From Flavobacterium sp. (lineage in GTDB: Bacteria; Bacteroidota; Bacteroidia; Flavobacteriales; Flavobacteriaceae), in the NCBI GenBank assembly GCA_030152225.1, contig JASLHL010000315.1:1-5338 (forward strand): 5,338 bases of DNA, read 5' to 3'. Shown one piece after another: positions 1 through 5,231 of the stretch; within the stretch, counting starts at the first letter, position 1, and each line of letters opens with the position of its first letter. Position numbers and translations under genes: made by a program. A model generated the notes under the pieces. That model was given only the letters and a program-made list of their open reading frames with translations, was not told where the DNA came from and did no database searches.

Positions 1-87
1 GCCTTTCTCAAATAAACTAACAATCTCGCGCTTAAATTCTTCTGAATAAATACGATTTTTTTTAATTTGTTGAACGTTGACTTTCAT
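1..87 (-). CDS. IS3-family transposase OrfA, N-terminal 29 residues (cut by window edge)
   Basis: The minus strand is open from an ATG at 87 to the window edge and encodes MKVNVQQIKKNRIYSEEFKR followed by EIVSLFEKG. The YSEEFKREIV segment (about residues 14-23) is the typical opening of the helix-turn-helix domain of IS3/IS911-type OrfA proteins, which binds the terminal inverted repeats and, through a programmed frameshift with orfB, yields the active DDE transposase. Those functions are known for the family; only the N-terminus is visible here. The start is supported by its position 44 nt inside the putative IS tip. Whether the gene is intact cannot be judged. A generic HTH protein unrelated to an IS is a less likely alternative, given the TGTAC tip beside it. 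Confidence 0.75.
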   Translation of the reverse strand, partial: MKVNVQQIKKNRIYSEEFKREIVSLFEKG

Positions 88-131
88 AGGAAAATTGAAT
101 TTTTATGGTCAACCTATGTCAGGGACGTACA
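1..131 (-). mobile_element. Partial IS3-family insertion sequence, left (5') end
   Basis: Read on the minus strand, the element would begin at 131 with TGTACGTCCCTGACATAG, followed 44 nt after the tip by the start of an OrfA-like transposase gene. A TG terminal dinucleotide, a TGTAC-type tip and a short leader before orfA fit the IS3 family, IS150-like group; this is recalled family knowledge, not a database match. The rest of the element, including orfB, the other inverted repeat and the target duplication, lies left of the window. The outer tip coincides with the first base of a 7-bp tandem repeat, so the element either inserted into the tract or next to it. The exact boundary is uncertain by a base or two because the opposite end is not visible. 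Confidence 0.72.
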
Positions 132-186
132 CCACTCACCACTCACCACTCACCACTCACCACTTACCACTCACCACTTACCAATC
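131..186 (-). repeat. Tandem heptanucleotide repeat, 8 units
   Basis: Eight consecutive 7-bp units occur on the plus strand: ACCACTC four times, then ACCACTT, ACCACTC, ACCACTT and a divergent ACCAATC. Read on the minus strand, in the sense of the lipoprotein gene upstream, the unit is GGTGAGT or GGTAAGT in rotated form. The same GGTGAGT heptad occurs once at 5153-5159 on the plus strand. The variation among units is mostly a C/T transition at the last base. The tract abuts the IS tip on one side and the terminator T-run on the other. Confidence 0.93.
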
Positions 187-218
187 AAAAAAAACGCAAA
201 AGGAATAAACCTTTTGCG
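187..218 (-). terminator. Rho-independent terminator, leftward transcription
   Basis: On the minus strand a perfect 9-bp stem (CGCAAAAGG / CCTTTTGCG, positions 210-218 and 195-203) with a 6-nt loop is followed at once by eight T residues (187-194). This is a canonical intrinsic terminator for leftward transcription. The nearest upstream minus-strand gene is the lipoprotein, whose stop is 277 nt away, so the terminator would give it a long 3' untranslated region unless a separate small transcript ends here. There is no equivalent T-run for rightward transcription. Confidence 0.85.
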
Positions 219-333
219 CTTCCGTTTTAGATTGACTGCTTTGATACTGACGTTTTGTGTAAAACGCCTTACTAAACAGCTATTCTCTTTTTATAGCAAT
301 TTTTATTTTCTAACTAATTTAGGATATAGGAAC

Positions 334-496
334 AGTTACGGTTAACTGTAAACTAACAACTGCGAATTATCGAATGTAAATCACACACCGTCAACCGTAA
401 TTTGTACACTATAAAACATTACAATAGCTTGTGTTTTTTAGGATAGAGGTAACGAGTAAACTGTTTGTTTAAACCGTCAACTGTAAACCTTACACT
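334..496 (-). repeat. Two related blocks of degenerate 7-bp repeats, with a 26-bp imperfect direct repeat
   Basis: Read on the minus strand, the sequence from 496 down to about 448 and again from 410 down to 334 divides into 7-bp units of approximate form RGTTKAC, such as GGTTTAC, AGTTGAC, GGTTGAC and AGTTTAC. Eleven phase-keeping units can be counted in the second block, several strongly diverged. The two blocks are related to each other: plus-strand 387-412 and 473-498 match at 21 of 26 positions, and AGGATATAGGAAC (321-333) resembles AGGATAGAGGTAAC (440-453). The first block overlaps the stop codon of the lipoprotein gene. Confidence 0.6.
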
Positions 497-1118
497 ATCT
501 CCATTCCAACTCGCCGTTTTCTAGCACGACAAAAGTAAACTCATAGAAATTGGTGGTTGTAGATCTTGCATGATGTTGTACGGATTCACCTACTTTTTTC
601 GCATGTAGCGTTAGGGATTCGCCTATTTTATTTGATCCTTTCGCTGTGAAGCGATAGCTGTGTAGGATAAAGTTATCATAGGTTTCATCGCTATTTTCTG
701 GATATTCTTCCATTACAAGCTTTACCGCTTTGATGAAGTTGTCATACTTTTTACTGTAATCAATATCCTTGATTTTAAACGTATTTGATTTTCTTTCTTC
801 TGCTGCTTTTTTGATGTGATCAATTTGAAGCATCAGTTTGATTTCTCTTTTTTCCTGTAGTCCGTTTTTGAAATCGTAGTTTTGGGTGTATTCTTTGTCA
901 TCTTCCCAAAAAGTAATCATAATATCACTTAATCTCGTATCTAATTTAGGTGTGGATAGCAAGAGATCCGTAACGGCTAAATCTGGAGAGAAGGCTTTTT
1001 CTACTTCTGCTTTTATTGCAGCAGTATTATTCTCCTCTTGTAAGTGAATGGTTGAATCTCCACATGATATGGCTAAAAAGGCAATAAGACTACCAATAAG
1101 TGCAACTGATTTTTTCAT
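495..1118 (-). CDS. Small lipoprotein of unknown function
   Basis: The product is 207 residues with an N-terminal lipoprotein signal: two lysines at residues 2-3, a hydrophobic stretch (about 5-18) and a lipobox ending AISC, so Cys19 should be lipidated after signal peptidase II cleavage. GDS follows the cysteine, which does not resemble the lysine/acidic surface-export signal described for some Bacteroidota lipoproteins, so a periplasm-facing location is more likely (inference). The mature part is charged and soluble, with helix-rich-looking segments around residues 85-112 and 122-140 and a predicted strand-like C-terminus (about 190-207, ending GELEWR). I recognise no family. The reading frame continues upstream to 1226, but the signal peptide fixes the start at 1118. 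The preceding bases contain no clear Shine-Dalgarno sequence. Stop TAG at 497-495 overlaps a heptad repeat. It is separated by 334 bp from the response regulator gene upstream and probably has its own promoter. Confidence 0.85.
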   Translation of the reverse strand: MKKSVALIGSLIAFLAISCGDSTIHLQEENNTAAIKAEVEKAFSPDLAVTDLLLSTPKLDTRLSDIMITFWEDDKEYTQNYDFKNGLQEKREIKLMLQIDHIKKAAEERKSNTFKIKDIDYSKKYDNFIKAVKLVMEEYPENSDETYDNFILHSYRFTAKGSNKIGESLTLHAKKVGESVQHHARSTTTNFYEFTFVVLENGELEWR

Positions 1119-1452
1119 TTTATAATTTTTTTTGATGTTCCTGATTATAAGTGAAAAGTCAATAAATAAAACGGTCCGATTTTCTCGTTTTTCGTTTGAT
1201 TCACAAGATAAACGACAGTTTTTCATTCTTTCTGTGACTTTTTACATAAAAAAGGGGTTTAGCTAAAGAAAAAAGGGGACTAAAACGTCATACCGCTTTG
1301 TGGAAACAACGGTGTACTAATTTTTGTGTACGATTTATACTTTAGCTTTTGCAAAGGTAGGTAGATTAGAAAAAAATGAAAGAGGTTGTTTATATTCGCG
1401 ACGCATCAATCAATATTCGTCCCTTCTGACAGATTATCCGTTCAAATAGCGC
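1119..1452. other. Intergenic leader region between response regulator and lipoprotein genes
   Basis: No gene is supported in these 334 bp. The region contains a candidate leftward promoter (1352-1359), a direct repeat of AAAAAAGGGG at 1248-1257 and 1269-1278 separated by a 10-bp palindrome TTTAGCTAAA (1258-1267), and two GTGTAC copies 14 bp apart (1312-1317, 1326-1331). I see no convincing intrinsic terminator after the response regulator stop at 1453, so read-through into the lipoprotein gene is possible. A leftward reading frame extending the lipoprotein to 1226 is not credible because it would bury the signal peptide. Confidence 0.6.
1352..1359 (-). promoter_or_regulatory. Candidate Bacteroidota -7 promoter box TACCTTTG for the lipoprotein gene
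   Basis: The minus strand reads TACCTTTGC, a perfect match to the TAnnTTTG -7 element known from Bacteroides and Flavobacterium promoters, including the frequent trailing C. No TTG-type -33 element is visible at the usual distance upstream. If used, transcription would start near 1346 and give the lipoprotein gene a leader of about 225 nt. Confidence 0.5.
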
Positions 1453-2193
1453 TTAGGATATGCTTTGGATATAGGAGAGAATCAGTTCTTTTTTGCGCTC
1501 TGATACGGGAATAGTCGTTTGATCCGTTAATTCGAGATAGCCTTCCTTATAGTATTTACTGATAAAAGCTGTATTAACCAAGTACGATTGATGACAGCGT
1601 ATAAAATGAGCGGGAATTAATAAATCTTCATATTCTTTGAGGACCTTAGAGACCATGAGTTTGTCTCCATTGACCAGATAAAAGGTCGTATAGCCTTTGT
1701 CACTTTGACAATAGACGATATCGGCAATACAAACAATTTGCGTAAAGTGAAAGGTCTTTAAGGCCAATCGCTTGGGTGGATGTGGGGTCTGTAACTGATC
1801 GAGGGCTACCTGAATTTGCGCTTCTTCATAAACGTGGGTGTTTCGCTTTTGGTAACAGCGGTCAATGGCTTGTGTAAATTCTCGATCGTCTATGGGTTTG
1901 ACGATATAGCCCAGCGCTCCTAGATTCAGTGCTTTAATGGCATATTGACTATAAGCGGTTATGAATATCAATTGCGTATGTGGCAGGTTAAGGCGTTGTA
2001 ATAGCTCAAAACTCGTTCCATCCTTTAGCTGGATATCCGCCAAAATTAAATCAGGCTGTTGGGCCATTATTTCAGGATAAGCCTTGGCTATAGCATCGGC
2101 ATACCCAACCACTTGGAGGTAGGGAATGTCTACCACTAAGGATAGAATGTATTTTAAAATAGCAACTTCGTCTTCGAGAATATATACTTTCAT
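1453..2193 (-). CDS. LytTR-family response regulator (LytT/AlgR type)
   Basis: The 246-residue product has the standard two-domain layout. Residues 1-118 form a receiver domain: acidic pocket E7-D8-E9, phosphoacceptor D53 in LADIQL, switch threonine T79 in FITA, and conserved K99 in VKP. Residues about 140-245 form a LytTR DNA-binding domain, recognisable from IVYCQSDKGYTTFYL (159-173), FIRCHQSYLVN (197-207) and IPVSERKK (228-235). Such regulators bind as dimers to direct repeats in promoters once phosphorylated (family knowledge). The ATG at 2193 lies 9 bp after the stop of the kinase gene, so the two are very probably co-transcribed and possibly translationally coupled; no purine-rich ribosome binding site is present. 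All signature residues are intact. The likely phosphodonor is the kinase encoded immediately upstream. The target promoter is unknown. Confidence 0.96.
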   Translation of the reverse strand: MKVYILEDEVAILKYILSLVVDIPYLQVVGYADAIAKAYPEIMAQQPDLILADIQLKDGTSFELLQRLNLPHTQLIFITAYSQYAIKALNLGALGYIVKPIDDREFTQAIDRCYQKRNTHVYEEAQIQVALDQLQTPHPPKRLALKTFHFTQIVCIADIVYCQSDKGYTTFYLVNGDKLMVSKVLKEYEDLLIPAHFIRCHQSYLVNTAFISKYYKEGYLELTDQTTIPVSERKKELILSYIQSIS

Positions 2194-2202
2194 AGGATTA
2201 AA

Positions 2203-4104
2203 TTAAAGGTAAAGAAGTGGAATACACAAAACAACTTCGACCCCACTGCCAGAAGAGGTGTCTGTAAGGGGGGATAGTTTGAAAAAAGCGCGTTGTTTTT
2301 TGGCTCCAAATAAAACATCCAAACGCTCCTGTGTAATAATCTGCGATAGGGATTGTTTCTGTGTGCTGGTTGATTCACCGTCAAATCCACGTCCATTATC
2401 GCGAATATAGAGGTAGAGTTGTTCGTCTTTTTCCTCTACAGTAAGGGTTAGTAACCCGCGATAGCTTAGGTTCTTAAACCCGTGTTCAATGGCGTTTTCA
2501 ATAAAGGGCTGTATGAGCATGGGAGGAATTAATAGTTCATCCAAAGCAATTGTGTCGGTGTGTATTTCATAGTCAAAAGAATCGTTATAGCGCATTTGTT
2601 GTACTTGGAGGTAATTTTCTACGGCGTTTAAATCATCCGCTAAGGCAACAAAATCATGGCGATTGAGTTCGAGAATATGGCGCATTAACTTAGAAAGTGC
2701 AAGCAAATAGCGATTGGCTTTTGTCTTGTTTTCTTGGTTGATAAACCCTTGTAAATTCGCTATAGCGTTGTAAATAAAATGGGGGTTGAGTTGCACTTGT
2801 AGCATGCGCTGTTCCAATTCCATCTTTTTATTTTGCATGGTAAGTCGCTTGTTTTTCTCACTTAATAACCGCTGACGATAGAGGATTAATCCATATAAAA
2901 GAGCACCTATAACAAAGAGAACCGCTAAAAGAGTAATCCAACGTTGTTGTTGAAAGTTCTTTTGTTGAAGTTGAAAGTTGTCTTTAAGCGTCGTAATTTC
3001 TATGTCCTTTTGCTTGGTTTGATATTGGATTTCCAGCTCATGGAGTTTATTGGCATTTACTTTTTCTTTCATTCGCGTCACATGGGCGAAAGAGGAATCC
3101 AAGGCAATCAGCGCTTGTTGGTAGTCGCCTTTTAGTTTATACACATGGCTTAGTCCACCATAGAGTTGATTCTGCTCCTGAATTTTCATTTGTTCCGCGA
3201 GTGCAATCCCTTCTTTGTAGTAGTGAATAGCGGCGTCCCATTGTTTATTTCGCTCAAAACTCGTGGCTAAATTGTTGTAAACGATAGGGTGGAGTTGATT
3301 GGCTTTTTGACTGTAATGGAAATAGCGCTTGCTACTGTTTAAAGCTTCTTCATAGCTTCCAATTAGCGCAAAATAACGCGCCTCCATATCGAAATAGCGC
3401 ATTTTGGCAATTTCGTCTTTCGAGCCTTTTAAAAGGGTTTTTAACTGCTGTAAGTTGTGAAAAGCCTGGTCGCGATCTTGTGATTCGGCCGCAAGTAAAA
3501 AGGAAATATCGTAAAAGCGAGATTGAATCACGCGATGGTCTTTGAAGGGGTGCTTGTCGAAATACAATTCGGTGTATTTGACCGAACGAGCAAGATCTCG
3601 ATTTAAGAAATAGGCCTTTGCCAATACATCGTAGAGCTGATAATCCAAAATCGTAGACGTTTTATGTACCTCTTCCAATTCGGTGTAAAGCAGTTCCATA
3701 AAATCCAAAGAAGCCACGCGTTTGTGTTTGATCTCTTGGTTTAATTGGGTATAGGTAACCAACCGTTGCCAAGTGATATCTAAGGTTGGATAGGCCTCAA
3801 GGATTCGGTTGAAGTAAAAGGCAGCACTATCTTGTTGGGGGCTAGTTGAAAAAAGTAAATGCTTTACATAGGCACCATAGGGAGATTGCGCTAGGGCTTG
3901 ATCCGGTTGTGCCAAGGCGTCTTCAATGATTTGCTTTCGCTCCAATGTCGGAATAGTATCCAAGCCCAAGTAAAAAGCTAAACTCTCTTGAGCGAGTGTG
4001 GGATCTAGGTGTGGATTTCCTTTTGTAACAGGTTCAATCCGTTGTTTCTGTGTACAGCTGAAAACGAATAATAAGGAGAGTAAAAGGAAAATAATACGCA
4101 TCAT
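2203..4104 (-). CDS. TPR-domain sensor histidine kinase (LytS/YehU type, His_kinase plus HATPase)
   Basis: Starting at the ATG at 4104, the product is 633 residues. It opens with a lipoprotein-like signal, MMRIIFLLLSLLFVFSC, where Cys17 fits a lipobox. Residues about 60-375 are helical with TPR-like repeats, clearest at AIHYYKEGIALAEQM (292-306) and GDYQQALIALDSSFA (326-340), and should lie outside the cytoplasmic membrane. A coiled-coil-like stretch leads to one membrane segment (about 389-409). The cytoplasmic part has the His_kinase motif QLNPHFIYNAIANLQGF with phosphorylated H442, the N-box with N537 in PFIENAIEHG, the G1 box DNGRGFDG (569-576) and a G2-like GSGVEV near the C-terminus. 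It would autophosphorylate and pass phosphate to the LytTR regulator encoded 9 bp downstream. The frame is open further upstream, to an ATG at 4173 and a TTG at 4203, but the signal peptide and the promoter box at 4201-4208 favour 4104 (or the adjacent ATG at 4101). The ligand is unknown. Confidence 0.93.
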   Translation of the reverse strand: MMRIIFLLLSLLFVFSCTQKQRIEPVTKGNPHLDPTLAQESLAFYLGLDTIPTLERKQIIEDALAQPDQALAQSPYGAYVKHLLFSTSPQQDSAAFYFNRILEAYPTLDITWQRLVTYTQLNQEIKHKRVASLDFMELLYTELEEVHKTSTILDYQLYDVLAKAYFLNRDLARSVKYTELYFDKHPFKDHRVIQSRFYDISFLLAAESQDRDQAFHNLQQLKTLLKGSKDEIAKMRYFDMEARYFALIGSYEEALNSSKRYFHYSQKANQLHPIVYNNLATSFERNKQWDAAIHYYKEGIALAEQMKIQEQNQLYGGLSHVYKLKGDYQQALIALDSSFAHVTRMKEKVNANKLHELEIQYQTKQKDIEITTLKDNFQLQQKNFQQQRWITLLAVLFVIGALLYGLILYRQRLLSEKNKRLTMQNKKMELEQRMLQVQLNPHFIYNAIANLQGFINQENKTKANRYLLALSKLMRHILELNRHDFVALADDLNAVENYLQVQQMRYNDSFDYEIHTDTIALDELLIPPMLIQPFIENAIEHGFKNLSYRGLLTLTVEEKDEQLYLYIRDNGRGFDGESTSTQKQSLSQIITQERLDVLFGAKKQRAFFKLSPLTDTSSGSGVEVVLCIPLLYL

Positions 4105-4140
4105 GGAACAAACAAAAAAGGAGAAGAAACAGAAAGTTGT

Positions 4141-4160
4141 GCTTTTATTGCGAATAAAGC
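4141..4160 (-). promoter_or_regulatory. Leader hairpin upstream of the kinase start codon
   Basis: GCTTTATT and AATAAAAGC on the minus strand can pair as an 8-bp stem with one bulged base and a 3-nt loop (CGC). It would lie in the predicted 90-nt leader, 36 nt before the ATG at 4104. There is no following T-run, so it is not a terminator. It may be chance in AT-rich DNA. Confidence 0.3.
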
Positions 4161-4200
4161 ATAAATAAAACATGATTCTATCGCCAATAGTTATAGGGTG

Positions 4201-4208
4201 CAAACATA
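4201..4208 (-). promoter_or_regulatory. Candidate -7 promoter box TATGTTTG for the kinase-regulator operon
   Basis: The minus strand reads TATGTTTGC, a perfect TAnnTTTG element with the frequent trailing C. No TTG -33 element is seen at the usual spacing; the region upstream is very AT-rich. Transcription would start near 4196, leaving a leader of about 90 nt before the ATG at 4104 and excluding the TTG at 4203 as a start codon. Confidence 0.55.
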
Positions 4209-4235
4209 AATCTTATTCTTAAAATAATTTTACTT

Positions 4236-4249
4236 AATTTTTAAAAATT
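4236..4249. repeat. 14-bp perfect AT palindrome AATTTTTAAAAATT
   Basis: The sequence is its own reverse complement over 14 bp. It lies 28-41 bp upstream of the leftward -7 box, where an activator or the -33 region might sit. It does not match the known LytTR direct-repeat site form, and chance is a real possibility in such AT-rich DNA. Confidence 0.35.
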
Positions 4250-4274
4250 GGTCCTTGATGTTTCATTTAAACCT

Positions 4275-4296
4275 AAAAAAAGCATTGTTTTATGCT
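4275..4296 (-). terminator. Weak terminator-like hairpin, leftward
   Basis: On the minus strand a 5-bp stem AGCAT/ATGCT with a 6-nt loop is followed by a run of T residues (complement of 4275-4280). The stem is short and A/T-rich, and no minus-strand gene lies upstream in the window, so a real termination role is doubtful. It could shield the kinase promoter from antisense transcription. Confidence 0.25.
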
Positions 4297-4389
4297 GTGA
4301 ATTGGGCTTTAGTCTGTTGAATTTGAAAAGAATAGGAGGGTAATAGCAGGGAATAGAACAGCAGGAGCACAAGATAAAAAGGGATTTAG

Positions 4390-4397
4390 TAACTTTG
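4390..4397 (+). promoter_or_regulatory. Candidate -7 promoter box TAACTTTG for the DUF1275 gene
   Basis: TAACTTTG matches TAnnTTTG perfectly. No TTG -33 element is visible about 20 bp upstream; that space is purine-rich. Start of transcription near 4402-4404 would leave a leader of only about 13-15 nt, with the ribosome binding site at its very 5' end, which is a reason for caution. Confidence 0.4.
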
Positions 4398-4401
4398 GGA
4401 A

Positions 4402-4407
4402 AAAGGA
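4402..4407 (+). promoter_or_regulatory. Ribosome binding site AAAGGA for the DUF1275 gene
   Basis: AAAGGA lies 9 nt before the ATG at 4417. It is one of the few Shine-Dalgarno-like sequences in the window and supports this start codon. Confidence 0.55.
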
Positions 4408-4416
4408 ATTTCGGTC

Positions 4417-5157
4417 ATGTTTAGGCATCAAGGAAAAAATCGCGCTTATTCGCACAATCTCAAATTAGCATCCCTCTTATCAGGTGTTGCGGGAATTGTC
4501 AATAGTATTGGGGTGTTGGGGTTGAGTACGTTGACCACCAATGTAACGGGACATTTTGCCTTTTTTGCAGAAGAAGTAACGGAAGAGAATTACAGCCGCG
4601 CGATGGTGTATTTAATTTATACCTTTTTCTTTCTATTGGGATCCTTTGTGTCGAGTCTGATTATGGAATGGGTGTTGAAACACAAACCAGAGGTGTCTTA
4701 TGTTATTCCCATTTTGATTGAAGTGGCCCTATTGGTAGGGATTAGTTTAGTCGATTTATTCTTTGAAGGAGCCTTGATTAAGTACAGCGTGTTTTGCGCC
4801 TTGGCCTTATTGTTCTCCATGGGGTTGCAAAACTCTTTAGTAACCCGGGTTTCAGGTGCTGTTGTGCGAACTACCCACTTAACAGGGTTGTTTACCGATT
4901 TGGGTATTGTGCTCTCTCAGTTGTTTTTTTACAAGAATCGCGCAGAACGCGTGCGCTTGTTTCGCAGTATCTTTTTAATGCTCGCCATTATTGGTTGTTT
5001 TTTCATCGGCTGTGTAGCGGGTGGCTTCTTGTACTTCCATTACCAATTCAAAACGCTACTGCTAGCCGCTATGTTGTTGCTGTTTGCTTTGTGGTATGAC
5101 CAATTGCTGATGAGCTACTATACACTAAGACGCAGAATCCAAAAACGCTATTGGTGA
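4417..5157 (+). CDS. DUF1275 (YoaK-like) integral membrane protein
   Basis: The 246-residue product has about six hydrophobic segments (near residues 16-37, 62-84, 95-116, 121-142, 184-206, 212-232). It matches the DUF1275/YoaK family in two signatures: the early AGIVNSIGVLGLSTLTTNVTGH region (25-46) and the central MGLQNSLV ... TTHLTGLFTDLG region (135-163), both conserved in the family as I know it. The length is typical. The family lies in the cytoplasmic membrane and its function is unestablished, so no substrate is proposed. The N-terminal MFRHQGKNR is a typical cytoplasmic start, and an AAAGGA ribosome binding site supports the ATG at 4417. It is transcribed away from the kinase operon; a shared regulatory region is possible but unproven. 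Stop TGA (5155-5157) lies inside the first heptad, GGTGAGT, of the downstream repeat region. Confidence 0.93.
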   Translation: MFRHQGKNRAYSHNLKLASLLSGVAGIVNSIGVLGLSTLTTNVTGHFAFFAEEVTEENYSRAMVYLIYTFFFLLGSFVSSLIMEWVLKHKPEVSYVIPILIEVALLVGISLVDLFFEGALIKYSVFCALALLFSMGLQNSLVTRVSGAVVRTTHLTGLFTDLGIVLSQLFFYKNRAERVRLFRSIFLMLAIIGCFFIGCVAGGFLYFHYQFKTLLLAAMLLLFALWYDQLLMSYYTLRRRIQKRYW

Positions 5158-5231
5158 GTGGGGAGTTTTTTGTTCTTTGTTTTTTGTTCTTTGCTCGCTG
5201 CACTTTGTTATTTGTTCTTGGCGTGGTTTGT
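5153..5231 (+). repeat. Heptanucleotide-periodic region, GGTGAGT and TYTTTGT families
   Basis: Two units, GGTGAGT and GGGGAGT (5153-5166), are followed in the same 7-bp phase by eight units of the form NNTTTGT (5167-5222), including TTTTTGT twice and TCTTTGT, ACTTTGT and TATTTGT once each; three (TCTTTGC, TCGCTGC, TCTTGGC) are more diverged. A 9-bp linker (5223-5231) then shifts the phase by two bases before the next family. The region starts within the last codons of the DUF1275 gene. Confidence 0.75.

Larger units (their letters stand above)
88..494. other. Non-coding stretch: IS tip, heptad repeats, terminator, degenerate heptad blocks
   Basis: This 407-bp stretch holds no gene that I can support. 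In order it contains the IS leader and tip (88-131), a tandem heptanucleotide tract (131-186), a minus-strand intrinsic terminator (187-218), an AT-rich segment with a small perfect hairpin (251-266, stem CGTTTT, loop GTGT), and two related blocks of degenerate 7-bp periodicity (about 334-410 and 448-496). The plus-strand reading frame across 67-345 is explained by the repeat, which reads as a Thr-His-Ser-Pro-Leu-rich string, and is not a credible protein. Confidence 0.7.
4105..4416. other. Divergent intergenic region between kinase operon and DUF1275 gene
   Basis: These 312 bp contain no supported gene. From left to right they hold the kinase leader with a small hairpin (4141-4160), a leftward promoter box (4201-4208), an AT palindrome (4236-4249), a weak leftward terminator-like hairpin (4275-4296), a purine-rich stretch with an 11-bp tandem repeat (4331-4352), a rightward promoter box (4390-4397) and the DUF1275 ribosome binding site (4402-4407). 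Confidence 0.65.

Noticed and set aside
131..186. CRISPR array
   Set aside because: Units are 7 bp with no spacers between them; neither this tract nor the one at 5232-5338 has repeat-spacer architecture.
190..295. Short minus-strand open stretch ending LFSKAFYTKRQ-like, as a gene remnant
   Set aside because: Only about 34 codons, preceded at once by a stop, and its end is simply the terminator read as codons.
67..345. 92-residue plus-strand frame through the IS tip and heptad tract
   Set aside because: Its middle is a translation of the ACCACTC repeat (Thr-His-Ser-Pro-Leu pattern), it overlaps the transposase start on the other strand and a terminator, and it resembles no protein.
331..353. 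LytTR-type binding site suggested by ACAGTTACG and ACGGTTAAC
   Set aside because: The bases do not fully fit the LytTR consensus, the pair is at the wrong spacing, and it lies 3' of a gene within degenerate heptads, not in a promoter.
1135..1165. E. coli-like TTGACT and TATAAT on the minus strand upstream of the lipoprotein gene
   Set aside because: The two hexamers are only 7 bp apart, far too close for a sigma-70 promoter, and Bacteroidota use a different consensus.
1119..1226. N-terminal extension of the lipoprotein to 1226
   Set aside because: It would place 36 charged residues before a clear lipoprotein signal peptide; the ATG at 1118 is the natural start.
2190..2396. 68-residue minus-strand frame inside the kinase 3' end
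   Set aside because: Out-of-frame shadow of the kinase gene, whose HATPase motifs are in the other frame.
2944..3135. 63-residue plus-strand frame
   Set aside because: Antisense shadow of the kinase coding sequence; no ribosome binding site or family resemblance.
4794..5099. 101-residue plus-strand frame within the DUF1275 gene
   Set aside because: Alternative-frame shadow of a well-supported membrane protein.
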